Positions 1-7,700 of a stretch of DNA of 10,186 nucleotides are shown one piece after another; within the stretch, counting starts at the first letter, position 1, and each line of letters begins with the position of its first letter. The notes under the pieces are model-generated. The model was not told the origin of the DNA and did not search any database. It worked only from the letters and a program-made list of their open reading frames with translations. Source of the stretch: 66-474 sp035249465 (lineage in GTDB: Bacteria > Pseudomonadota > Gammaproteobacteria > Xanthomonadales > Rhodanobacteraceae); NCBI GenBank assembly GCA_035249465.1, contig DATFGL010000271.1, positions 1 through 10,186 on the forward strand. Direction: 5' to 3'. Both the position numbers and the translations under genes were made by a program.

Positions 1-46
1 CGATCGCGGCGATGCGGCCATTCACGGCCAGCCGCCGCGCGTGCCT

Positions 47-52
47 TACACT
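47..52 (+). promoter_or_regulatory. Possible -10 element of the mprF operon
   Basis: TACACT matches four of six positions of the sigma-70 -10 consensus and lies 35 bases before the GTG start and 53 before the ATG alternative. No -35 box sits at good spacing; the nearest resemblance, TTCACG at 21-26, is 20 bases away. Nothing else is recognisable in positions 1-81, and no upstream gene end can be identified. This is a weak, position-based guess. Confidence 0.2.
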
Positions 53-81
53 GGCGCCTCCCAGGGGAATGTGATCGGCCG

Positions 82-2682
82 GTGGAGAAGCTTGCGCAGA
101 TGCCAGGCGTCGATGGCGCGCTGACGCCGCCCAATCCGCGCAGCGTGTGGCTGCGGCGGATCGCGGGACCACTGGTGTCACTGGGCATGCTGACCCTGGC
201 GCTGTGGGCACTGCACCTGCTCGCACGCCACGTCACCTACAACGAAATTCGCCACTACGTCGAAGGCGTGTCGCGCCAACGGCTGGTGTTGGCCATCGTG
301 CTGACCACGCTCGGATTCGGCGTGATGAGCTTCTACGACCGCTTCGGCCTGGCCGCGATCGGCAAACGATTGCCGTGGCGGCGCGTGACCCTGATTTCGT
401 TCATCAGTTACGCCTTCAGCAACGCCGTTGGCATGTCGCTGCTGGTATCCGGATCGATCCGCTACCGTTTCTACCTGCAAAGCGGTCTCTCGACGGCCGA
501 GATCGGCAAGCTGGTCCTGTACTGCACGCTGAGCTTCTGGCTTGGGCTGCTGGCGCTGACCGGTGTAACGCTGCTGGTGGTGCCATTGCCATCGGGGCTG
601 CCGCTGAGCGATTGGCGCGTCGCATTCGCCAGCGTGATGGCGGCGGTCCCGCTGGCGTGGATCCTTGGCAGCTTCGTGCGACGCCCGCTGAAACTCTGGC
701 GGTGGAAGTTGAGCCTGCCTACGCCTCTGCATGCGATACGCCAAATCGCGGTAGGCGCCTTGGACTGGTGGCTCGCCGCGGCCGTGATGTACGTGCTGAT
801 GCCCGATGGGCTCAACGCCGGCTTCGGACATTTCCTTGCGATCTTCGTGGTCGCGCAGATCGCCGGATTGATCAGCCACGTTCCGGGCGGGCTGGGCGTG
901 TTCGAAGCGGTGATGCTGGCGGGCTTCCACGCGACCGGCAACACGCATCTTGCCGCGCCCATCCTCGGTTCGCTCGCAACCTTCCGCATCATCTACTACC
1001 TGATGCCGCTTGGCGCCGCAACGGTGCTGGTGCTGCAGCGCGAGGCCCAGAGCCTGCGCCGGCGCGTGCCGTGGTCGCCCTGGTTCGCCGGACTGCTGCC
1101 GCCGTTCTTCGCGGGACTGACGCTGGTGTCCGGCGCCGTGCTGTTGTTTTCCGGCGCCACCAAGGCGCTGCCCGATCGCATGGCGATCCTGCGCAGCGTG
1201 CTGCCGCTGTCGGTGCTGGAAGTCTCGCACCTGCTGGCCAGCGTGATCGGCATGCTGCTGCTGATCCTCGCGCGCGGCCTGCAGCGCCGGCTGGATGCCG
1301 CGTACTGGCTGACGCTCGTACTGTTGCTGGCGGGCGCGGTGTTCTCGCTGCTGAAGGGCATCGATTACGAAGAGGCGATTTTCCTCGGCCTGCTCGCGCT
1401 CGCGCTGATGCCGGCACACAAGTTGTTCTACCGCCGCGCCTCGTTGTTCAGCACCAACTTTTCACCGGGCTGGATCGTGGCGATCCTCGCGGTGTTCGGC
1501 TGCGCCGCGTGGCTGGTGTTCTTCAGTTACAAACACGTGGATTACAGCAACAGCCTGTGGTGGGAATTCACTTTCCAACACGGCGGCGCACCGCGTGCCC
1601 TGCGCGCGCTGGTGGCCGCGGCCGCGGCCGGCCTGATGTTCGCGCTGGCCAGCCTGATCCGTCCGCAAACGCCACACCACGCGTCGCCCAGCGCGGCGGA
1701 GTTGGAGCGCGCATGGCCCCTGATCCGCAACTACCGGTCGGCGCAGGCGCACCTTGCGCTGATGCGCGACAAGCATCTTCTTTTTTCCCCAGGCGACCGG
1801 GCGTTCCTGATGTACGGCATCGAAGGACGCAGCTGGGTGAGCATGGGTGATCCCGTGGGCGAAGACGACGACGCGCGCCGCGAACTGGTGTGGAGTTTCA
1901 TGGAGCAGTGCGAGCGCGCGGGCGGCTGGCCGGTGTTCTACCAGGTAAGTCCGGCCGATCTCGACCTGTATCTCGAAGTCGGCATGAACCTGTTGAAGAT
2001 CGGCGAGGAGGCACGGGTGCCGCTCCCGGATTTCAACCTCGACGGCAAGTCGAAGAAGACCTTGCGCGGCACGCTCAACAAACTCGAACGCGAAGGGCTG
2101 CGGCTTGAAGTCATCCCGGCGGAAGCGGTGCCGCCGCTGATGCCGCGGCTCAAGGCAATTTCCGACGCGTGGCTGGCCGACAAGCGCGCACGCGAGAAAC
2201 GATTCTCGCTCGGTGCGTTCGATCCGGAATATCTCTCCCGCACACCGATGGCGCTGGTCTGGCAAGGCGAACGGTTGCTGGCGTTCGCCAACCTGTTCCT
2301 CACCGGGAACAAGGAGGAAGCCTCGCTGGACCTGATGCGCTTCGCGCCCGAAAGCCCCTCCGGCAGCATGGATTTCCTGTTCATCGAACTGATGGACTGG
2401 GCGCGCCGGGAAGGCTATCGCTGGTTCAACCTCGGCATGGCGTCGATGGCCGGCATGACCAACCGGCGGCTGGCGCCCTTGTGGAACCGTTTCGGCGCGC
2501 TGGTGTTCGGGCGCGGCGAACGTTTCTACAATTTCCAAGGGCTGAAGCGCTACAAGGACAAGTTCGACCCCGAGTGGGAACCACGCTACATGGCCGTTCC
2601 GGGAGGCATCGCGCTGCCGATGATCCTCGCGAACGTGGCCAGCCTGATCTCGGGCGGGATCACCGGGGTGGTGCGCAGATGA
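82..2682 (+). CDS. mprF: Bifunctional aminoacyl-phosphatidylglycerol synthase/flippase, MprF family
   Basis: MprF transfers an amino acid (usually Lys or Ala) from aminoacyl-tRNA to phosphatidylglycerol at the inner membrane and flips the product outward, lowering surface negative charge and cationic-peptide sensitivity. The 866 residues match the family's usual ~840-880. Residues ~29-526 form about 14 hydrophobic segments. They hold the flippase signatures SNAVG (113-117), GSIRYR (124-129) and PGGLGVFE (268-275). D86 and R127 are spaced like two Asp/Arg flippase residues I recall from S. aureus MprF. Residues ~545-845 form the cytosolic GNAT-like synthase domain (DUF2156), with LDGKSKK (653-659), SLDLMRF (748-754) and a conserved end around YNFQGLKRYKDKF (816-828). 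The start is uncertain: GTG at 82 has a purine run 13 bases upstream, while ATG at 100 has GGAGAAG (84-90) at 9 bases. The stop overlaps the next gene (ATGA). Lys versus Ala specificity cannot be read from sequence. Confidence 0.95.
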   Translation: MEKLAQMPGVDGALTPPNPRSVWLRRIAGPLVSLGMLTLALWALHLLARHVTYNEIRHYVEGVSRQRLVLAIVLTTLGFGVMSFYDRFGLAAIGKRLPWRRVTLISFISYAFSNAVGMSLLVSGSIRYRFYLQSGLSTAEIGKLVLYCTLSFWLGLLALTGVTLLVVPLPSGLPLSDWRVAFASVMAAVPLAWILGSFVRRPLKLWRWKLSLPTPLHAIRQIAVGALDWWLAAAVMYVLMPDGLNAGFGHFLAIFVVAQIAGLISHVPGGLGVFEAVMLAGFHATGNTHLAAPILGSLATFRIIYYLMPLGAATVLVLQREAQSLRRRVPWSPWFAGLLPPFFAGLTLVSGAVLLFSGATKALPDRMAILRSVLPLSVLEVSHLLASVIGMLLLILARGLQRRLDAAYWLTLVLLLAGAVFSLLKGIDYEEAIFLGLLALALMPAHKLFYRRASLFSTNFSPGWIVAILAVFGCAAWLVFFSYKHVDYSNSLWWEFTFQHGGAPRALRALVAAAAAGLMFALASLIRPQTPHHASPSAAELERAWPLIRNYRSAQAHLALMRDKHLLFSPGDRAFLMYGIEGRSWVSMGDPVGEDDDARRELVWSFMEQCERAGGWPVFYQVSPADLDLYLEVGMNLLKIGEEARVPLPDFNLDGKSKKTLRGTLNKLEREGLRLEVIPAEAVPPLMPRLKAISDAWLADKRAREKRFSLGAFDPEYLSRTPMALVWQGERLLAFANLFLTGNKEEASLDLMRFAPESPSGSMDFLFIELMDWARREGYRWFNLGMASMAGMTNRRLAPLWNRFGALVFGRGERFYNFQGLKRYKDKFDPEWEPRYMAVPGGIALPMILANVASLISGGITGVVRR

Positions 2683-3587
2683 GCAGGTCGCAACGGAGCA
2701 GACGCATGATGTGGACCGGAATCGGTGCCATGGTGGTGCTGGTGGCGGCGTTCATCTGGAACCCCTTCGCACGGCCCAGCCTTGAGGACTCCACGGTCGT
2801 GGTGGCGCCTGCCGCCAACGTGGGCGCGCCGGCAGGCGACGGGGATGTGCTGACCATCCTGTACTCGGGCGATGGTGGCTGGGCCGATCTCGACAAGCAG
2901 CTCGGCACGGCGTTCGCGGCGCACGGCATCCCGGTACTCGGCATCAACAGCTTCAAGTATTTCTGGCGCAGCCGTTCGCCCGATGTCGCCGCGCAGCAAC
3001 TCGACGCCTTGATCACCGATTCGCTCGCGAAATGGCACAAGCAGCGTGTGTGGCTGGTCGGATTCTCGTTCGGCGCCGATGCCTTGCCGACGTTGATCGA
3101 CAAACTCAGCCCGGCCACGCGGTCGCGCATCACCCAGCTGGTACTGCTGTCGCCCAGCCGCGACATCACGTTCGAAATCCAGTTCGAGGGTTACATGGTT
3201 GCGCAGGGACGCTTCAAGGCGTTCGTGAAAACCCTGTCGGAGAAATTCAACAAGGTGCCGGATTACCCCGCGCTGCCACCCGTCGTGGCCCTGGACAACC
3301 GGTTCCCGGTGGTCTGCTACTACGGCAAGGACGATGCCGGCGAGAGCTTGTGCACGCAGCATGGCTTGCCTGCCTGGGTGACGGTACGCGGCGAGGCCGG
3401 GGGACACCATTTCGACGAGGGCTACCAGCGCCTGGCAGAGCAGATGATCGACGGGCTGCCCGCCAGCGAAGCGCCGGCGTCGCCCTCCCTCGCAGCGCCC
3501 GCTGCGGCTGCAAACGCGGCCGTTCCTGTGCCGGCCGCGGGCATGGCGCCGTCCGCTTCGGCGGCGAGCGACGCCGGACACCGCTGA
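2679..3587 (+). CDS. virJ: VirJ/AcvB-family periplasmic serine hydrolase, probable aminoacyl-PG hydrolase
   Basis: This is a 302-residue alpha/beta-hydrolase of the VirJ/AcvB family. Family members in Pseudomonas aeruginosa (PA0919) and Agrobacterium (AcvB) hydrolyse Ala-PG or Lys-PG in the periplasm; that role here is inferred from family and position. A basic N-terminus (SRSQRSRR) precedes one hydrophobic segment (~11-27), so the protein is exported or membrane-anchored. SGDGGW (63-68) is the family's first motif, GFSFG (128-132) holds the nucleophile Ser130, Asp218/Asp219 follow YYGK, and GGHHFD (241-246) supplies His243/His244. Cys213 and Cys225 flank the acid loop and could form a disulfide. 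Residues ~259-302 are an Ala/Pro-rich tail outside the fold. The start ATG overlaps the mprF stop (ATGA), indicating translational coupling; ATG 2706, with GGAG at 2695-2698, is an alternative in-frame start that keeps the membrane segment. Confidence 0.88.
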   Translation: MSRSQRSRRMMWTGIGAMVVLVAAFIWNPFARPSLEDSTVVVAPAANVGAPAGDGDVLTILYSGDGGWADLDKQLGTAFAAHGIPVLGINSFKYFWRSRSPDVAAQQLDALITDSLAKWHKQRVWLVGFSFGADALPTLIDKLSPATRSRITQLVLLSPSRDITFEIQFEGYMVAQGRFKAFVKTLSEKFNKVPDYPALPPVVALDNRFPVVCYYGKDDAGESLCTQHGLPAWVTVRGEAGGHHFDEGYQRLAEQMIDGLPASEAPASPSLAAPAAAANAAVPVPAAGMAPSASAASDAGHR

Positions 3588-3627
3588 TTTGCTGATCGCC
3601 GTCAGGCGGCGGATGGTCCTGCATCGC

Positions 3628-3633
3628 TAAAAT
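3628..3633 (+). promoter_or_regulatory. -10 element, possible leaderless promoter of the DUF971 gene
   Basis: TAAAAT matches five of six positions of the -10 consensus and ends seven bases before the ATG at 3641, so transcription would begin at or next to the start codon. There is no Shine-Dalgarno sequence between them. No convincing -35 box is present at 17 bases upstream. The 53-base gap after virJ holds nothing else recognisable, and no hairpin with a T-run separates the two genes. Confidence 0.35.
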
Positions 3634-3640
3634 TGCACGC

Positions 3641-4048
3641 ATGACCACACCCAAACCCACCGACATCACCCTGCACAAGAAATCACGCACACTGGAAGTC
3701 GCGTTTGACTCGGGCGAACACTTCGTGCTGCCGGCCGAGTACCTGCGCGTGCATTCGCCCTCCGCCGAGGTGCAGGGCCACGGCCCCGGCCAGCAGGTGC
3801 TGGTCGCGGGCAAACGCGAAGTCGGGATCATGGAACTGGAGCCGGTCGGCAACTACGCCGTGTCGCTGCGCTTCACCGACGGCCACGCTACCGGCATCTA
3901 TTCATGGGAAACGCTGCACGACCTCGGCGTCAATCTGGACAGGAACTGGCAGTCCTACCTGGACGCGCTGGAGAAAAACGGGCTTTCGCGCGACCCGGCG
4001 TCGCTGTACGGTCATCCCGTGCCGATGCGGGGACCGCGGCCCAAGTAG
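3641..4048 (+). CDS. DUF971 (GBBH-like N-terminal domain) protein
   Basis: This is a 135-residue soluble protein that is almost entirely one DUF971 / gamma-butyrobetaine-hydroxylase-like N-terminal domain. The recognisable parts are the opening ITLHKKSRTLEVAF (9-22), the LPAEYLRVHSPSAEVQGHG block (30-48), and the closing signature GHATGIYSWETL (81-92). In larger proteins this fold precedes a 2-oxoglutarate dioxygenase domain, but here that catalytic domain is absent, so no enzymatic activity should be assumed. Stand-alone copies are widespread in proteobacteria and have been linked to iron-sulfur protein biology in some reports; I cannot confirm that here. No ribosome binding site precedes ATG 3641. 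The TAG stop (4046-4048) lies inside the left arm of a palindromic repeat, so the C-terminal residues GPRPK may be ancestral or trimmed by the repeat's arrival. Confidence 0.88.
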   Translation: MTTPKPTDITLHKKSRTLEVAFDSGEHFVLPAEYLRVHSPSAEVQGHGPGQQVLVAGKREVGIMELEPVGNYAVSLRFTDGHATGIYSWETLHDLGVNLDRNWQSYLDALEKNGLSRDPASLYGHPVPMRGPRPK

Positions 4049-4127
4049 GTTGGGCTGAGCGGCTTTACGCGAAGCCCAACAATGTCGCGCATCAACGTTG
4101 GGCATCGCTGAGCTCAGCCCAACCTAC
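4045..4127. repeat. Compound palindromic (REP/MITE-like) intergenic repeat
   Basis: The element is bounded by a perfect 16-base inverted repeat: GTAGGTTGGGCTGAGC at 4045-4060 and its complement at 4112-4127. Inside, the core GTTGGGC and its complement recur four times in alternating orientation (4049-4055, 4074-4080, 4097-4103, 4117-4123), so each half can fold on its own as well as the whole. A further small stem is GGCTT (4061-4065) with AAGCC (4072-4076). The GTAGGTTGGGC ends resemble short repeats seen between genes in many gammaproteobacteria. It sits exactly between convergent genes and its two ends supply both TAG stops. It may act as a bidirectional terminator or mRNA-protecting hairpin, though no T-run follows. 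No transposase is nearby. Confidence 0.8.
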
Positions 4128-4609
4128 GCTGGAGTTTTCGCCAGCACCGCCGCTCGCCGCGCGAGACTTTCTTTCGGCCAGTACACCTCGCGATCGTAAT
4201 ACTCGCGCATCGCGGGCACGCCTTCCGGCAGGATCACCCATGGCTGCCTGGACATCGTGAAGATGTGAATGTCGGGCGGGAAGCGGTCCGGATCGTCCAG
4301 GGTGCCGACACGCACGAACGCAAACAGCGGACCCGCGCCCGGATAGTGGCTCCACAGCGCGATACGGCAATGCGGGCAGCGCGCGATGTTCTGGCCCTTG
4401 CCGCTGTTCGACGGCGTCATCACCATTTCGGGTTCGCCGTGGAGCAACTCGACGCGTTCGGTTTCGATCAACGCGTTCAGCACGAACGCACTGCCGGTTT
4501 CGCGCTGGCACCAGCGGCAATGGCAGCAGTGCACGAACATCGGCGTGCGGGTGAGCCGGTAACGGATGAAGCGGCAATCGCAGCCGCCTTCGAAGGTTTC
4601 GGTGGTCAT
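4124..4609 (-). CDS. GFA/CENP-V family zinc-binding protein
   Basis: This is a 161-residue protein of the Gfa-like (glutathione-dependent formaldehyde-activating enzyme / CENP-V) fold. The cysteine layout is typical: C10-x-C12 in GGCDC, C28-C29-H-C31-x-x-C34 in HCCHCRWC, and C78-x-x-C81 in RCPHC, which together can hold structural and catalytic zinc ions. TGSAF (38-42) and the C-terminal SRQPWVILPEGVP block also fit the family. True glutathione/formaldehyde activity is unproven for most members, so substrate is unknown. Start choice: ATG at 4609 has GGAGA five bases upstream and yields MTTETFEGGC; an in-frame ATG at 4639 would add only ten non-conserved residues. Its TAG stop (4124-4126) lies in the right arm of the palindromic repeat it shares with the convergent DUF971 gene. 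It is downstream of, and co-directional with, the SNF2 gene, separated by another repeat. Confidence 0.88.
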   Translation of the reverse strand: MTTETFEGGCDCRFIRYRLTRTPMFVHCCHCRWCQRETGSAFVLNALIETERVELLHGEPEMVMTPSNSGKGQNIARCPHCRIALWSHYPGAGPLFAFVRVGTLDDPDRFPPDIHIFTMSRQPWVILPEGVPAMREYYDREVYWPKESLARRAAVLAKTPA

Positions 4610-4629
4610 CGAAGTCTCCGTGATCTCCC

Positions 4630-4703
4630 CCGTTCGCATCGAGCGCAGTCGAAATGCAGGTCCTTCGACTTCGGCGCTTCGCGCCTGCGCTCAGGACGAA
4701 CGG
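4630..4703. repeat. Palindromic intergenic repeat with CCGTTCG ends
   Basis: The outer arms are CCGTTCG at 4630-4636 and CGAACGG at 4697-4703, continued after a four-base mismatch by GAGCGCAG (4641-4648) and CTGCGCTC (4685-4692). Inner hairpins are AGTCGAA (4647-4653) with TTCGACT (4664-4670), and GGCGC-TTC-GCGCC (4673-4685). This resembles a repeat family common between genes in Xanthomonadales and other GC-rich proteobacteria. It fills most of the 107-base gap between the SNF2 stop and the GFA start, both on the minus strand, where it could end or stabilise the upstream transcript. It stops just short of the GFA ribosome binding site. Confidence 0.7.
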
Positions 4704-4716
4704 TGCGGGGCTGATT

Positions 4717-7700
4717 TCAGTCGGCCGCAAACAGCGCGTTCAGATCGTCCTCGTCGAACTTCAACTTGTCCCGCGTCCCGCCGCCTTCCAGCACGGCCAG
4801 GGCGAGCTCGGCCTTGCGTGCTTTCAAATCCTCGATGCGTTCCTCGACCGTGTCGGCGCAGATCAACCGGTACACGAACACCGGTTTGTCCTGGCCGATG
4901 CGGTGCGCGCGGTCGGCGGCCTGGGTTTCCGCGGCCGGGTTCCACCACGGGTCGTAGTGGATCACGGTGTCGGCGGCCGTGAGATTCAGGCCCACGCCAC
5001 CGGCCTTCAGCGACAGCAGGAACAGCGGCACCTCGCCGTCCTGGAACTTGCGCACGGGCTCGGCGCGGTCGCGCGTGTCGCCGGTCAACGTGACGTACTG
5101 CAGGTGCCGGCGATTCAACTCGCGCGCGATCAGCGCCAGCATTTCGGTGAACTGCGAAAACAGCAGCACGCGCCGGCCTTCGCTCAGAAGATCCGGCAGC
5201 ATGTCCATCAGCAATTCCAGCTTGGCCGATTCGCGCACGCCGCGTGCGGATTCGAGTTTCACGAGGCGCGGATCGCAGCAGGTCTGGCGCAGTTTCAGCA
5301 GCGCATCCAGCACGATAATGCCGCTGTGCTCGAGGCCGCGCTGGCGCACCACCTCGCGCACTTCGTCGCCCAGCGACACGCGCAATGCGTCGTACAACTC
5401 GCGCTGCTTGCCGGACAGCACCACGCGCCGCGCGATTTCGGTTTTCTCGGGCAGCTCCCTCGCAACCTGCGCCTTGGTGCGGCGCAGGATGAACGGCGCG
5501 ATGCGGTGATTGAGGCGCGCCTGGCAATCGGCATCGGCCTGGCGTTCGATCGGAATGCGGTAGTGGCGGCGGAACGAGCCCTCGTCGCCGAGCAGGCCCG
5601 GCACCGCCAGATCGACCTGCGACCATAGCTCGCCCAGATGGTTTTCCAGCGGCGTGCCGGTCATGCACACGCGGCGCTTCGCGGAAATCGACAACAGGGC
5701 GCGTCGCGCCTGCGTGCGCGGATTCTTCACCTGTTGCGCCTCGTCCAGCACCACCAGCGCGAACGGCTGTTCGCGCAACACCGCCAGGTCGCGCGGCAAC
5801 AACGCGTAACTGGTCAGGATCGCGTCGTGCCCGGCGAGGCGGTCGAAACTCTTGACGCGTTCCGGCCCGTGCAGCGTCAGCACTTTCAGCGAGGGCGCGA
5901 AGCGTTCGATTTCGGACTGCCAGTTCGGGATCAAACTGGTGGGTGCGACGATCAGCGCAGGCTGCGTCAACGCCGAGCTCTGCTTCAACGCCAGGACGTG
6001 CGCGAGCATCTGCACCGTCTTGCCGAGCCCCATGTCGTCGGCCAGCACGCCGCCCAGTCCCGCGTCGGCGAGTGCGTTCAACCAGCGCAGGCCTTCGCGC
6101 TGATAGGGACGCAACTCGGCATTCAAGGCTTCGGGTACCGCATCGGAGGCGTGCTCCGCCGCTTCGCGCAGGCGCGTGGTGAAACCGGTGAGGTCCTTCG
6201 GTGCATCCAGCTTGCCGTTTTTCGGCAGCGCGCCCTCGAATTCCTCCAGGCGCCCCGCCTGCACCCGCGGCAGGCGCAACTTGTCGCGCGGGTGCGTGAG
6301 GTATTCGGCCAGTGGCGCCAAGAGTTTGCGCAGCGTCGCCAGCGGCACCGCGACACGGCGGCGATCGTCCACCGGCGCATACCAGACCGCGTCCTTCGTT
6401 TCATTCTCGGGCGCGCTCAGCGACAGCGTGCGTTCGGACAACGCGCGCGCGACGGTCGGCAGCAGATTCACGCGCTTGCCTTCGACCTCGATGCCCATCT
6501 CGAACTCGAATGCCTCGCCGCCGTCATCGACGTGGGCGACGCCGTACCAGCGCGGCGGACCTTCCAGCACTTCGAAGGGAAAGCTCGACGCGTACTCGAC
6601 GGCGAAACCTTCCGCCTCCAGCTTTTCGCGCAGACCCAGCCAGCGTGCGGGCGTGTTCACCTCCAGCGCGCCGGCGTAACCCTTGCCGGGGAACACCCAC
6701 GCGTCTTCCGGCAGCGCGTCGGCCATGTCCCACGGCAGGCCCTCGCAATCGACCGCGGGCGCGAGCCCGAAGGATTCCAGGCGCTCCATCGTCGCGAGTT
6801 CTTCCGCGCGCTTGCGCACGATCTCGACCAGCTTGCCGTTGCGCACGCGCCGCACGATGGCCTCACCGCCACGGCCCGGCAAGCGATCGCTGCCGTAGTC
6901 GAACGCGAGCCGCGTGTACGCGAGCGGCGGCGTGCCGGCGCCGATGCGCGCGTGCCGGGTCAGCGCCTGGAAGATCATCACCGGCTTGGGTGCGAGATCT
7001 GCGCGCTGCACGGCAGCGAACGCCTGCGGCGCGGGAATGCGCGCGGCCCAGGGCGATGCGGCGACCCGCGCGGCCAGGGGCTCCGCATGTTCGGGTGCGA
7101 GTGGAGGCGCGTCGATGAGCGCCATTTCCGCGGCATCACCATCCAGCGGACCGAGTTCGGCGCGTTCCGCATCGAGGTACCACAAGCCGCCGACGCGGAT
7201 CAGCCGCTGGTGCGCCGGCAATTTTGGCAGCAGGCGCTGGCGGCCGTCGCGTTCGAGCTGCCACTCCCATTCCAGCGGACGCGGCTTGCCCAGCGAGAGG
7301 CGCAATCCGGCGACGCCGCCCAGCAGGCTGGGCGCATCGGCCAGGATTTCGCGCAGCAGCGCATCACCGAACGGACCCGCAAGGTGCGCGTAGCTGCGGC
7401 CCTTGCGCTGCGTTTGCGGAACACCGAGCACGCTGGCGGCAAGCCGTGTTTCGGCGTCGGGCAATGCGCTGCCGAGAAGCTGTTTCGAATCCAGCGGCAC
7501 CGCACGCCCGAGCCGGCCCTTCGCGACGGTTTCCAGCAACACGGGTGCCACTTCGAGGCGCGACAGCGCCGGTTCGTCCTGCAGCAGTTCCAGCAGGAAG
7601 CCGAGCGTGGGGACTTGCCCGGACGGCACGGACGCCGTCGCGTCGGCCGCGTCGATCAGGCGCGACCATGCGGCCGGCAGCGGTGCACCCGTGGCGGTCG

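Noticed and set aside
1781..1790. T6C4 homopolymer run within mprF as a possible slippage or frameshift site
   Set aside because: The frame is intact, and the encoded HLLFSPGD is in keeping with the conserved start of the synthase domain; nothing suggests programmed slippage.
1462..2538. 358-codon minus-strand frame inside mprF
   Set aside because: It is opposite the conserved synthase domain of mprF and has low-complexity composition with no motif.
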